Part shown: in pieces, positions 7,721 to 16,313 of the stretch
Layout of the letters: each line of letters begins with the position of its first letter
How positions within the stretch are numbered: position 1 is the stretch's first letter
Source of the DNA: Lientehia hominis
GTDB lineage: Bacteria > Bacillota > Clostridia > Lachnospirales > Lachnospiraceae
Reading direction: 5' to 3'
Length of the DNA stretch: 64,000 nucleotides
Assembly: GCF_021044755.1 (NCBI RefSeq)
Contig: NZ_JAJNOR010000006.1
Coordinates: 62,001-126,000, forward strand
Position numbers and translations under genes: made by a program
Notes under the pieces: model-generated
What the model was told of the DNA's origin: nothing
The model's database searches: none
The model's input: only the letters and a program-made list of their open reading frames with translations

Positions 7721-8162
7721 ATGCCTTTGAATACCTTTAAAACAAACTTATTTCTATAACTAGATGAAGCAGGAGGAAATCCGATTCCATCCAGGCGGCT
7801 CGCGGGCTGTGTGGTTATCTAATCCTTTTCTGGAATCTAAGAAATGAAATTTGTCCGGTACAGTGCGGCAGACAGGGCACCGGCAGAAAGATTCCGGGCC
7901 GGCCTAAAGGTGAGCGCCGCAGGGAAGCGGCCGGTGTTCTCCAGGAGGAGGGAGGCAGAAACGGAAATACCGGTTCCGTTTCTGAGCGAACAGGAGACAG
8001 GAAATCATAAGGATTTCCTGTCGACATGTGAGCGGTACTGCCGGAGCGGAGATAAAGCGGCCCCTGCATCGCCAGCGAACCGAAATCGTGACGGTCCGGA
8101 ACTTCTGCCGATGCTAAATTGGAGCTAATTAAAAAAGATTCCAAAAAGTATTTTATATCATA
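7721..8162 (+). repeat. Dispersed composite repeat, long copy
   Basis: The ends match an inverted second copy at 44941-45146: about 45 bases at the left end (starting ATGCCTTTGAATA, through TTTCTATAACTAGAT) and about 135 bases at the right end (from TGTGAGCGGTAC to AAAAAGTATTTTATAT). This copy carries about 250 extra bases between them, with hairpins GAAACGGAA/TTCCGTTTC (7958-7982) and CAGGAAATC/GATTTCCTG (7998-8020) and a GC-rich section at 7875-7935. Open frames cross it on both strands, but differences between the copies change amino acids freely, so protein coding is unlikely. It lies between spoIIID and the 37-residue peptide gene and there is no other gene in this stretch. Confidence 0.8.
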
Positions 8163-8173
8163 ATATAAGAATC

Positions 8174-8214
8174 AAACTGCGCCCGGAGCATTGATCTTCC
8201 CCCGAGCGCAGTTT
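8174..8214 (-). terminator. Hairpin after spoIIID
   Basis: AAACTGCGCTCGG (8202-8214) pairs with CCGGGCGCAGTTT (8174-8186) on the minus strand, one G-T wobble aside, followed by GATTCTTAT. The T-run is weak. Confidence 0.5.
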
Positions 8215-8268
8215 TCCCTTTGGTCACTTATAACCGGAGTGCGGCCGCATGCCGTTCCGAAACTCTTG

Positions 8269-8529
8269 TCATTTGATTTCCATCTGATGGAGATACTTTT
8301 CTTTCGTCGCCATCCCGCCTCTGATATGACGTTCCGATTTATTGACGTCCAATACGATCCGGGCCTGGGATGCCAGCGTCGGATTGATCTGCACGAGACG
8401 GTCTGTCACGTCCTTGTGCACCGTACTTTTGCTGATACCAAACTTTTTCGCAGTCTGCCGAACCGTGGCGTTCTCCTCAATGATATAATTTGCAATCTCT
8501 ACGGCACGCTCCTCAATATAATCTTTCAA
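8269..8529 (-). CDS. spoIIID: Sporulation transcriptional regulator SpoIIID
   Basis: 86 residues, the family length. SpoIIID is the mother-cell DNA-binding regulator that modulates sigma-E genes and helps switch on sigK. The helix-turn-helix is visible as NATVRQTAKKFGISKSTVHKD, followed by the basic C-terminal region ERHIRGGMATKEKY that makes extra DNA contacts. Translation starts at TTG (8527-8529) behind AGGGGGA with a 7-base spacing. It heads the minus-strand run that contains mbl and spoIID but is separated from them by small genes and a repeat. Confidence 0.95.
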   Translation of the reverse strand: MKDYIEERAVEIANYIIEENATVRQTAKKFGISKSTVHKDVTDRLVQINPTLASQARIVLDVNKSERHIRGGMATKEKYLHQMEIK

Positions 8530-8613
8530 AAGGGAGTCCCCCTGATACGCTTGTTTTTACAATCTATGCAGGGAGTATTCAATTCATGTGCAGGAAACGC
8601 ACCATATTTATGG

Positions 8614-9567
8614 TTAATAATTCGCCGCCGCTTCCTTCTCCTTTTTGCTCTTTATCCGTCCCTCAGAGATTACCAGCCCGGCTAAAGTAAGCGCCGTCCC
8701 CAGGGCAGACATCCATGTGATCTTTTCATCCAGGATAATCGCTGACGCGGCTACTGTTACCACCGGGACCATATAGATATAAATCGTGGTCTTCACAGCG
8801 CCCAGCTTCTTGACCGCCGTATTCCAGGTGACAAAGCAGAGGGCAGACGCTCCCAGGCTCAAATATAGAAAGTTAAACAGCAGCGTGGAATTTCCAAGCA
8901 CGGAAAAATCCGGCCGGAAATCCATGAGAAGCAGTGCCGGTATCATGAATACAAGGCCGTAAAAGAACGTTCTTCTGGTTACCTGGATGGTGTTGTATCC
9001 ATAACGGCTGATCTTTCTGGAGAACACGGCATAAGAACTCCAGGCCAGCGCCGCTCCCAACTCCAGCAGATCTCCCAGAGGATTCACATGGAATCTGCTG
9101 GCTCCATTAAAGCTGATAAGGCATATCCCGGCGATCGCTGTCAAAAACCCTATGAAAAATCCGGGCCGGAGCTTTTCATCCTTTGTGAAAATGTGCGACA
9201 GGATTGCCGTAAAAAACGGCGTGACCGATATGATCACTCCCGCATTGGACGCCAGCGTATAAGTCAGTGCCACATTTTCCAGCAGATAATAAAAGGTGAT
9301 GCCAAACAGTCCGGCTCCAACGAATAAAAGCTCATGCTTTTTTTCTTTCAGCTTCATCCGGCGCGGGCAAACGGCACACAATACCAGGAACGCCAACAGG
9401 AAACGGAAAAAAAGAATCTCCGCAGGCGCCATCCCTCTAAGTAAAATTTTCGTCGCTATGAATGTGGTCCCCCATACAGCCACGGTGAACACCGCCGCCA
9501 TATGGCCGCGGGTACTACCTGTCTCTTCCTCTTGACCCGCCGTCTTCTGCTGAAACTGCTCTTTCAT
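8614..9567 (-). CDS. EamA/DMT superfamily exporter
   Basis: 317 residues from the ATG at 9565-9567, which has GGAGG with 8-base spacing; an upstream ATG at 9624 overlaps the AraC stop but lacks a good site. Ten membrane segments in two EamA repeats are apparent, with the family features AVWGTTFIATKILLRG and ALAWSSYAVFSRK. Members export amino acids, metabolites or drugs; the substrate cannot be read from sequence. The gene directly follows the AraC regulator and is probably cotranscribed with and controlled by it. Confidence 0.88.
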   Translation of the reverse strand: MKEQFQQKTAGQEEETGSTRGHMAAVFTVAVWGTTFIATKILLRGMAPAEILFFRFLLAFLVLCAVCPRRMKLKEKKHELLFVGAGLFGITFYYLLENVALTYTLASNAGVIISVTPFFTAILSHIFTKDEKLRPGFFIGFLTAIAGICLISFNGASRFHVNPLGDLLELGAALAWSSYAVFSRKISRYGYNTIQVTRRTFFYGLVFMIPALLLMDFRPDFSVLGNSTLLFNFLYLSLGASALCFVTWNTAVKKLGAVKTTIYIYMVPVVTVAASAIILDEKITWMSALGTALTLAGLVISEGRIKSKKEKEAAANY

Positions 9568-9620
9568 CTCCAAATCCTCCCTATTCTGATTCCGGGGCCT
9601 CAGACCCGTTCCCTCCTCTT

Positions 9621-10436
9621 TCATTCCCTGAAAATATCCCGGTATTGTCCCGGTGTCAGTCCTATAAACTCTTTAAAATAATTGGTAAAATGGCTCTGGT
9701 CGGAAAACCCTGCGGCCATAGCCGCATCCAGCGGTTCCCCTCCATGCTCCAGTAACTCCTTCGCTTTATTCACCCGGATATTTTCCAAATACCGATACGG
9801 CGTGATTCCATATAATCTCGTAAAGGTCCGCAGCAGAGAATATTTATTCATATCTGCCATGGCCGCCAGTTTATCAAGAGATATCTTTTCTTCATAATGT
9901 GTCTCCAGATAAAGGCGGACCCTTTCCGCTTCCTCATGAATGAACGGGCTGCTTCCTCCCTCACCAGGCTCCGCATATTTCCGTATCAGCTGTTCTGTCA
10001 GAAAATAAAACAGTTCTTCCTTGTCGAATTCTTTCCGCCCTTCCATTATCATATGATGAAGCTGGCGCAAAAGCTCCGTCAAGCCGCTGTCCGGAACTAC
10101 AGTTTCCGAAAAATACGGCAGGCATCCTTTACCGGTTATCTCTTCCGCCACCCGCCACATAGTTCTTCTTTTTATATTAATACACCGATAATCCAAAGGA
10201 GCATCATCGATGGCCTCACATGTATGGCTGTCCGAAGGATTGAACAGCAGCAGAGCCCCAGACCGGACCTGGTAATCCTTATTTTTACATATCAGGTGCC
10301 TGCGGCCGCTCTCAATAAACCCAATCACATAATATTCATGGAAATGGTTAGGAAACCTTTGCATGATTCCTTGAAAGCAGTACGCTTCCACCTGAAGTTC
10401 ATTGTCAAACCGAACGCTCCTTTTACCCTGTTCCAT
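9621..10436 (-). CDS. AraC family transcriptional regulator
   Basis: 271 residues. The N-terminal part (about 15-110) is an AraC-type cupin ligand-binding domain (FPNHFHEYYVIGFIESGRR). The C-terminal part holds two helix-turn-helix units: KISLDKLAAMADMNKYSLLRTF and AMAAGFSDQSHFTNYFKEF with GLTPGQYR. Its stop is next to the start region of the DMT exporter, so it likely regulates that transporter. The inducer is unknown. Confidence 0.93.
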   Translation of the reverse strand: MEQGKRSVRFDNELQVEAYCFQGIMQRFPNHFHEYYVIGFIESGRRHLICKNKDYQVRSGALLLFNPSDSHTCEAIDDAPLDYRCINIKRRTMWRVAEEITGKGCLPYFSETVVPDSGLTELLRQLHHMIMEGRKEFDKEELFYFLTEQLIRKYAEPGEGGSSPFIHEEAERVRLYLETHYEEKISLDKLAAMADMNKYSLLRTFTRLYGITPYRYLENIRVNKAKELLEHGGEPLDAAMAAGFSDQSHFTNYFKEFIGLTPGQYRDIFRE

Positions 10437-10561
10437 AATATTTCCTCTCTTTCCTTATCCTGTGCACAGCCAGTATAGCACAGTTCTCAAAAATGCTCTT
10501 GTAAAATATTGCACCTTGTCCAAGACTATTATAAAAAGATTCGGGACATATGAGGAGCCAT

Positions 10562-10590
10562 TTGACATTTCCACAGGCGGATATTAGAAT
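10562..10590 (+). promoter_or_regulatory. Promoter ahead of the alkC region
   Basis: TTGACA (10562-10567), 17 bases, TAGAAT (10585-10590). Transcription would start near the ATG of the 54-codon frame and give alkC a leader of about 190 bases. Confidence 0.5.
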
Positions 10591-10603
10591 TGGAGGAAAT
10601 CAG

Positions 10604-10768
10604 ATGAGATCGCTTGCCTCATATCAAAATCAAATCGTTCTTTTTGCTCCTCTTCCCGCACCAAAGCTAGCTTCTGTCTGTTCTGAAAAATATTGGGACA
10701 ACATGGAACTTCTGCCGGTACCTGGATGGAGGGACTCAGAAATGACTACTAAATACTTTGTACTCTAA
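10604..10768 (+). CDS. Small open frame upstream of alkC, unknown
   Basis: 54 codons starting with ATG behind GGAGG (10592-10596, 7-base spacing) and ending 18 bases before alkC. The product, beginning MRSLASYQNQ and ending MTTKYFVL, shows no membrane segment or motif I recognise. It may be a real small protein, a translated leader for alkC, or the 3' remnant of an older gene. The good ribosome binding site is the only positive evidence. Confidence 0.3.
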   Translation: MRSLASYQNQIVLFAPLPAPKLASVCSEKYWDNMELLPVPGWRDSEMTTKYFVL

Positions 10769-10786
10769 TTTGAAAAAAGGAGACAT

Positions 10787-11893
10787 ATGCCGGAATTACT
10801 GAAAAACAAGTATTTTAATTACAATTCTCTTCACGAACTGGCTGTGCGTACGGAAGCCGTATATCATCCGTTTCCTGCGGATACGTTTGTCAGTGATATT
10901 ATGGACGAAACATGGGATGCTTTAGAACTGAAAGCCCGCATCCGCCGGATTGCCGCTCATCTGGGAAAGTATCTGCCGTCGGATTATGAGCAGGCACTCG
11001 GCATTATTGATAAGGTTCTCGCGGATTATCCAGAGGGATACCACGACAACACCTTAATATACTTCCCCGACTTTGTTGAGGTCTATGGACAGGATGAGCG
11101 CCATTGGGACCTATCAATGTCCGCGTTGGAAAGGTACACCGCCTACTCCTCATCTGAGTTTGCCGTAAGGCCATTTATCATAAACCATGAAAAGCGTATG
11201 ATGCAGCAGATGGCCGCCTGGGCCAGACATGACAATGAGCATGTCCGGCGGCTCGCCAGCGAAGGCTGCCGTCCTCAGCTGCCATGGGGACAATCGCTTC
11301 CCAGCTTTAAAAAAGACCCGTCTCCCATTCTCGGTATCTTAGAGCAGCTGAAAACCGATCCGTCGCTATACGTCCGTAAAAGTGTAGCCAACAACCTAAA
11401 CGATATATCCAAAACCCATCCCGATCTGGTCGTAAAAATTGCATTGGATTGGTACGGTAAGCACCAATATACGGACTGGATCATAAAACATGGATGCAGA
11501 ACACTGCTGAAAAAAGGCAGAAGGGATGTTCTGGACATTTTCGGATTTGAAGATGACGATTCTGTGAATGCTGACGATTTTACACTGGATACCACATCTG
11601 TTGCAATTGGGGACGATATCACCTTTCACTTCAGAATCAAGGCGAAAAGAGCGGCCCAGGTACGGCTGGAATATGGCATCGACTATGTAAAAGCAAATGG
11701 CAGCCGAAGCCGCAGGATATTCCAAATATCTGAGGCTTCGTTCGCGGCAGGACAGGAAAAGTCATACAGAAAAACCCACTCCTTCGCAAATTCAAGCTCA
11801 AGGAACCATAATCCCGGAATCCATTCCATTACACTTATTGTCAATGGCGCTGAGAAGGGTACCCTGGATTTTGAGGTGCGGGCAGCCGGCTGA
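10787..11893 (+). CDS. alkC: AlkC-type DNA alkylation repair glycosylase
   Basis: 368 residues. AlkC enzymes belong to the HEAT-like repeat DNA glycosylases and excise N3-alkylated adenines and cytosines. Helical HEAT-like repeats fill about residues 30-265 (DNEHVRRLASEGCRPQLPW, DPSLYVRKSVANNLNDISK). The last 100 residues are beta-rich (IGDDITFHFRIKAKRAAQVRLEYGIDYVK), matching the Ig-like domain found in one AlkC branch. The ribosome binding site is AAAGGAGA, 5 bases from ATG. It is transcribed away from the AraC gene. With the glycosylase at 25590 and the alkyltransferase-like protein at 31608 it adds to a base-repair repertoire. Confidence 0.88.
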   Translation: MPELLKNKYFNYNSLHELAVRTEAVYHPFPADTFVSDIMDETWDALELKARIRRIAAHLGKYLPSDYEQALGIIDKVLADYPEGYHDNTLIYFPDFVEVYGQDERHWDLSMSALERYTAYSSSEFAVRPFIINHEKRMMQQMAAWARHDNEHVRRLASEGCRPQLPWGQSLPSFKKDPSPILGILEQLKTDPSLYVRKSVANNLNDISKTHPDLVVKIALDWYGKHQYTDWIIKHGCRTLLKKGRRDVLDIFGFEDDDSVNADDFTLDTTSVAIGDDITFHFRIKAKRAAQVRLEYGIDYVKANGSRSRRIFQISEASFAAGQEKSYRKTHSFANSSSRNHNPGIHSITLIVNGAEKGTLDFEVRAAG

Positions 11894-11921
11894 GCAGCTC
11901 TGCAGCCCGCACCATGGAACC

Positions 11922-11957
11922 AAAAATGCCTGCCCGGCTCACGGCCGGACAGGCATT
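11922..11957 (-). terminator. Terminator after the WYL-like regulator
   Basis: AATGCCTG(T)CCGG pairs with CCGG(G)CAGGCATT and continues into TTTTTGG on the minus strand. It also lies just past alkC and may stop transcripts from both sides. Confidence 0.75.
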
Positions 11958-11983
11958 CAACTCACGTATTCGCTCTCTCGTAC

Positions 11984-12628
11984 TCAGACTTCTTCCTTAT
12001 ACAAGCTGCGGATCTCCTTCAGATATTTCCGGTATTCTCTCATCGCGGAAGGCGGAGCCGTCATCTTGACTTTGCAGCCATATCCGGCCAACCAGCCATA
12101 AAAAGCGTCTCCCACCGCAGCTTTCAATTTCAGGGAAACCATCTGAGCGCTCCCTTTTTTTGTACCAGAGCTGCTTTTCCCGCGCACGGAAACGCCTCCT
12201 CCCAATTCGTTCAGGATGCTCTCAGCCGCCGTCTCACTGCACAGCAGCTCAATCTTTGTTTTCCCCCGAAGCCAGTCCGGACGCCGGACAGAAGGCGCAA
12301 GCTTTTCAGGCTTGGAAGTGATTTCTTTTTCTTCTTTCTGATCTGCCGGTAAACCGGGCAAAATTCCGGGTACAGACAGCAGCCCGGCCATACTGCCGGC
12401 ATTCTTAAGATAATAGCCGGCCGGCCGCTCTCTCCTGCTGACTACCTCAAAGCCGAAAGTCCGAAGTGCGTCCAGATCATCATAAATACTCTTTCTCTCC
12501 GCGGAAATGCCATGGCTTTGAAGCTCTTCGAGAATCTCATTCATTGTCACCACATGGGACGCATTCGTCCCCGCAAGCAGCTTTATAATGTACAATACTT
12601 TCAGTTTTTGATTCATCGATCTGGCCAT
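11984..12628 (-). CDS. HTH transcriptional regulator, WYL/YafY-like
   Basis: 214 residues from the ATG at 12626-12628, which is 7 bases from AAGGAGG; an ATG two codons earlier is too close. The N-terminus is a DeoR/HTH_11-type winged helix (KLKVLYIIKLLAG, MNEILEELQSHGISAERKSIYDDLDALRTFGFEV). The rest resembles a shortened WYL-type ligand domain (DWLRGKTKIELLCSE, AFYGWLAGYGCKVKMTAPP) with the last WCX-like segment. Such proteins bind nucleic-acid or other ligands to control repair, defence or metabolism. It follows malQ after 58 bases but its targets are unknown. Confidence 0.8.
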   Translation of the reverse strand: MARSMNQKLKVLYIIKLLAGTNASHVVTMNEILEELQSHGISAERKSIYDDLDALRTFGFEVVSRRERPAGYYLKNAGSMAGLLSVPGILPGLPADQKEEKEITSKPEKLAPSVRRPDWLRGKTKIELLCSETAAESILNELGGGVSVRGKSSSGTKKGSAQMVSLKLKAAVGDAFYGWLAGYGCKVKMTAPPSAMREYRKYLKEIRSLYKEEV

Positions 12629-12686
12629 ATGCATTCCTCCTTCTCTTTCCGGCAGATGCCGCGAATCTGTCCTCTACAGGGCCGTT

Positions 12687-14186
12687 TCAATACCTGTTAT
12701 ATACGTGCACCAGATGGCCCAGCCAGTCCGATTCCCTCTGACCCAGCTGGTCCTTCCGCAGACGCCATTTCCAATTGTTTCCCAATGTGGACGGAAAATT
12801 CATACGGGCGGAATTATCCAGCTTCAGAACATCCTGCGCCTGGAATATCACCACATTGGCAACGCTGCCGTATGCAAGCCGGAACAGCTCCTCCACAATC
12901 TTTTCCCGGTCCCGGGTCCCAATCAGGTCAAATAAATAGCCAAGCACTTCGTCCGACTTATCGCAAAACAGACCGGCCAGTGTCTCATTGTCATGAGTCC
13001 CGCCGTAAGCGATACAGTTCGTTTCTTTGAAATTATGGGGAAGATGCTCATTGGCCGGATTTCCGTCAAAACCAAAAGCAATCACCTTCATACCCGGATA
13101 ATGGTTATCCGCCAGCAGTTTTCTCACCGCCGGCGTCACGATTCCCAAATCCTCAGCAATGATATACAGCTTTTCCGCTGTCTCATTGATGACGTCGGTC
13201 AGTTTTTTTCCGGGGCCTTCCATGTAAGTGCCATGGACGCTGTCCTCCGCTCCTCCGGGCACGGCATAGTATCTGGTAATTCCAATAAAATGATCGATCC
13301 GCACCGCATCATACAATTTCTGAGAAGAAAGGATTCTGCGGCGCCACCACTCAAAATCCTCTTTTTCCATGGCATCCCAGTCATAGAGCGGATTCCCCCA
13401 TAGCTGACCCGTATCGCTGAACGCATCCGGCGGAACTCCGGCAATGAATTTCGGCATCAGATTTTCATCCAGCTGAAAAAGCCCCGGATGAGTCCATACA
13501 TCTGCGCTGTCCATGGCGGCATATATGGGAATATCTCCAATGATCCGGATTCCTTTCTCCGCCGCGTATTCCCTCAGCTTCTTCCACTGGCAGAAAAATT
13601 TATACTGGCAGAAAGCCCAGAAATCCATATCCTCTTCCAAAAGCTTTTCGTACTTCTCCACCGCCTCCGGACTGCGAAAACGAATGTCCTCCTCCCATTT
13701 CAGCCATTCTGCGCCGCTAAAATGCTCCTTGCACGCCATAAACAGACAGTAGTCCCTGAGCCAATAGGAGTTTTCCCGTTCAAAGGCCTGAAAATCCGGC
13801 TGTTCCCGGTGCCGGCTGTTCTTTGCCGCTGTCCGAAGGACTTGAAACCGGTTCCGATATACAGTCTCATAAGAAACATAGGATTCCTGATCTCCCCAGG
13901 AAAAGCTCTCCACATAGTCTCTTTGCAGCAGCCCCTCTTCTGTCAGAAAATCCAGGTCAACAAAATATGGATTCCCAGCAAAGGCAGAAAAGGACTGATA
14001 AGGACTGTCTCCATAGCTCGTGGGACCCACTGGAAGGACCTGCCAGTATTTCTGACCCGCCCGTTTCAAAAAATCTATAAAATCATAGGCCGCGCAGCCA
14101 AAGGTCCCAATTCCATACGGAGACGGAAGACTGCTGACGGGAAGCAGGATACCCGCGCCCCGTTCCAATACTTGACCTGTCATCAT
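12687..14186 (-). CDS. malQ: 4-alpha-glucanotransferase
   Basis: 499 residues, normal for MalQ (GH77 amylomaltase), a cytoplasmic enzyme that rearranges maltodextrins and glycogen-derived glucans. Recognisable blocks are GAGILLPVSSLPSPYGIGTFG at the N-terminus, KYWQVLPVGPTSYGDSPYQS, the catalytic region DAVRIDHFIGITRYYAVP (nucleophile Asp), IIAEDLGIVTP (acid/base Glu) and GTHDNETLAG. It begins about 30 bases after the ABC-F stop with a GAGAGG site, so it may be read from the same transcript, although the functions are unrelated. Confidence 0.95.
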   Translation of the reverse strand: MMTGQVLERGAGILLPVSSLPSPYGIGTFGCAAYDFIDFLKRAGQKYWQVLPVGPTSYGDSPYQSFSAFAGNPYFVDLDFLTEEGLLQRDYVESFSWGDQESYVSYETVYRNRFQVLRTAAKNSRHREQPDFQAFERENSYWLRDYCLFMACKEHFSGAEWLKWEEDIRFRSPEAVEKYEKLLEEDMDFWAFCQYKFFCQWKKLREYAAEKGIRIIGDIPIYAAMDSADVWTHPGLFQLDENLMPKFIAGVPPDAFSDTGQLWGNPLYDWDAMEKEDFEWWRRRILSSQKLYDAVRIDHFIGITRYYAVPGGAEDSVHGTYMEGPGKKLTDVINETAEKLYIIAEDLGIVTPAVRKLLADNHYPGMKVIAFGFDGNPANEHLPHNFKETNCIAYGGTHDNETLAGLFCDKSDEVLGYLFDLIGTRDREKIVEELFRLAYGSVANVVIFQAQDVLKLDNSARMNFPSTLGNNWKWRLRKDQLGQRESDWLGHLVHVYNRY

Positions 14187-14217
14187 TCGTTACCTCTCTT
14201 TTTCTTCTTTTCTATCA

Positions 14218-15765
14218 TTATACTGAAAAACAGGCCGATATACAATACTTACAGCCCCTGGAAATCTTTTCTGAAAATACGCTGTCATGCTCCACAAAGA
14301 GAAGGGAAAGATCGGAGTCTTCCAAAAGGTCCTCTATCTGCATTCTGGAAAAAACATCAATATAATTAAGCGGTTCATCCCAGATATAAAGATGCGCCCG
14401 TTCCCCAAGGCTTCCGGCGAGCAGCACCTTTTTCTTCTGCCCTTCACTGTATTCTTCCATGGGCTTCTCTAATTGTTCCCGAGTGAAATCCAGCTTCCGC
14501 AGCAGCATCTTCATAAGATGGCCGTCACAGCCGCAGCTGTAAATATAATCATCCAGACTTCCCGATAAAAAGGAAGTATCCTGAGGCACCCAGGAAATCT
14601 TAAGCCCCGGAGCTGTCTCAATACTTCCCCGGACCACCTGCAGGCCGTCTCCCGCCAAGCGGGCTTCCGCGTGATCCCCCGCGGCCGCCTGGGACAAAAC
14701 AGCCTTCAGTAGCGTGGATTTCCCGCATCCGTTTCCGCCTGCCAGCACCATCCGTTCTCCCCTTCTCAGGGTAAATTCCAGATTCCGGCACACTTCCTTC
14801 TCTCCATATGCCAATGAGACCCCGCGGAATTTCACCAGCTCTTCCTTATGGTGGCGGAGCGGAAACAGCTTCAGCTCCTGGTTGCTCTCCAAATTTTTAA
14901 GAAGCCCGGACTTTTCCTTCGCGGCCTCCTCCATCCGGCGTTCCGTCGTCTTGGCGCGCTTCATCATCTTCGCAGCTTTATGTCCGATCGCCCCACGGTC
15001 AGGCCTCAGGCCCCCTACCCGCGTCCCGAATTTAGTCTTTTCCACTTTTCCTGACCATGTCTCCGCCCGCTTCGCCGCCTCAGACAGTCTTCCAATCTCC
15101 TTTTTCAGCTTTTCATCCTCCTGTCTCTCCCATTGATCCCTTCTCGTCTTGTCTTCCCACCAGGATGAAAAATTTCCCTGTACCACATCAATCCCCTGCC
15201 TGTTAATGGACATGATGTGATCGATGCAGCCGTCCAGGAAGGTCCTGTCATGGGACACCAGGATAAACCCCTTTTTTCTGTTCAGATAGCGGCTCACGGT
15301 CTCCCTCCCTTCCAGATCAAGATGGTTGGTGGGCTCATCGATAAGCAAGAAATGATGTTCCTGGATAAACAGCAGCGCCAGCAGCACTTTTGTCCTTTCT
15401 CCCTGGCTGAGTGTGGAAAAGGGCCGGTACAGAATCTCCAGATCCGTCTCCAGATATTGAAGTTCGCGGCACAGGCGCCAAAGCTCATACCCCGGCAGAA
15501 CTTCTTCTGCCACTTCAAAGGTCATATTGTCCAGATCCATGTTAAGCGAAAAGGGAAAATAAGTGAATTTCCCTGGAGACACGATCCGGCCCTGATATTC
15601 CTCCTTTCCCAAAAGCAGGCGCAGGAGTGTCGTCTTTCCCCTGCCGTTCCTCCCAATAAGCCCCAATTTCCAGTCTGTGTCTATGGCAAACGACAAATCC
15701 CGGAAAATTTCCTGGTGGCTTCCTCCATAATAAAATGTTACATGTTCCGCGCGAATTTGTGTCAT
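14218..15765 (-). CDS. ABC-F ribosomal protection protein, Lsa type
   Basis: 515 residues from the ATG at 15763-15765 (GGAGG, 8-base spacing); the frame stays open for 87 more codons upstream but those overlap the leader. ABC-F proteins have two ATPase domains and no membrane part; they bind the ribosomal E site and displace drugs. Visible are Walker A GLIGRNGRGKTTLL and GGNGCGKSTLL, signatures LSQGERTKVLLALL and YSEGQKKKVLLAG, Walker B LLIDEPTNHLDLEG and YIWDEPLNYIDVFSR, and an interdomain linker (about 260-350). The wording LGLIGRNGRGKTTLLRLL and YIWDEPLNYIDVF matches Lsa(A)/CplR proteins, which give lincosamide, pleuromutilin and streptogramin A resistance. Actual resistance is inferred. 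Confidence 0.88.
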   Translation of the reverse strand: MTQIRAEHVTFYYGGSHQEIFRDLSFAIDTDWKLGLIGRNGRGKTTLLRLLLGKEEYQGRIVSPGKFTYFPFSLNMDLDNMTFEVAEEVLPGYELWRLCRELQYLETDLEILYRPFSTLSQGERTKVLLALLFIQEHHFLLIDEPTNHLDLEGRETVSRYLNRKKGFILVSHDRTFLDGCIDHIMSINRQGIDVVQGNFSSWWEDKTRRDQWERQEDEKLKKEIGRLSEAAKRAETWSGKVEKTKFGTRVGGLRPDRGAIGHKAAKMMKRAKTTERRMEEAAKEKSGLLKNLESNQELKLFPLRHHKEELVKFRGVSLAYGEKEVCRNLEFTLRRGERMVLAGGNGCGKSTLLKAVLSQAAAGDHAEARLAGDGLQVVRGSIETAPGLKISWVPQDTSFLSGSLDDYIYSCGCDGHLMKMLLRKLDFTREQLEKPMEEYSEGQKKKVLLAGSLGERAHLYIWDEPLNYIDVFSRMQIEDLLEDSDLSLLFVEHDSVFSEKISRGCKYCISACFSV

Positions 15766-15870
15766 ACAATCTTCCTCCAATCCTTCTAAATCAAGTTCCA
15801 TTGGAGGGTGCGCTGCCATCCTGTTATTGCAAAGATTCCCGCCTGCGGGATTCTCCGTCTCTGTAAAGCA

Positions 15871-15901
15871 TAAAAAACAGGATGCAGGAATTCCTGCATC
15901 C
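15871..15901 (-). terminator. Leader terminator (probable attenuator) of the ABC-F gene
   Basis: A perfect 22-base palindrome (15880-15901, half-site GGATGCAGGAA) followed by TGTTTTTTA on the minus strand, about 105 bases before the ABC-F start and 245 bases after its promoter. No gene ends here, so it most likely attenuates the leader. The segment GCAGGAATG at 16007-16015, inside a possible five-codon frame (16004-16021), can pair with the 3' arm and form an antiterminator. The five-codon frame lacks a clear ribosome binding site. Confidence 0.7.
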
Positions 15902-16141
15902 TTTCGTCCACACCATATCATCCGTCTCCCCGTCAACTCCGTCCCCGCAGACAGACGTTTCCAGAGCTCCGCTCTATTTGGTTCACGATAAAAGGAAAAA
16001 GCATTACATTCCTGCGGGCATGACAAACAGACATATCCAAAATGTCACGCACCATCCGACTGATCATCTGCAGGAATTAATCTTCATCCTTTCATCTCCT
16101 CTCTTCTTATTTCTGCCTCTCTGTATAAAGAGACTTAACTC

Positions 16142-16171
16142 ATGGTATCACAATAACAGTTTGCCTGTCAA
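16142..16171 (-). promoter_or_regulatory. Promoter of the ABC-F gene
   Basis: Minus strand TTGACA (16166-16171), 18-base spacer, TACCAT (16142-16147) with a TG two bases upstream of the -10. The transcript would carry a leader of about 370 bases containing the attenuator. Confidence 0.6.
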
Positions 16172-16180
16172 GCCTCCGCT
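16164..16180. repeat. 17-bp direct repeat, left copy
   Basis: CCTGTCAAGCCTCCGCT, identical to 17400-17416 in the same orientation. The left copy overlaps the -35 box of the ABC-F promoter. The pair bounds the AT-rich island. Confidence 0.7.
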
Positions 16181-16313
16181 GTATTGTGCACACGGTATCC
16201 CCAAGAAACGCCTCGCTTTATGAGTCAAATCATTTAGCAGAGACGCTTCAATGGAGTTTATGATACCATACGATCATTTAAAGAACATGAGACATAGAAA
16301 ATCAAAGCAAACG

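Noticed and set aside
7815..8144. 109-codon minus-strand frame across the long repeat copy, also open in the short copy
   Set aside because: Changes between the copies alter amino acids freely, there is no ribosome binding site and the start would be TTG; the repeat itself explains the open frame.
15766..16026. 87-codon N-terminal extension of the ABC-F frame
   Set aside because: It runs through the terminator hairpin and starts at TTG; the ATG at 15765 has an ideal ribosome binding site and matches the family N-terminus.
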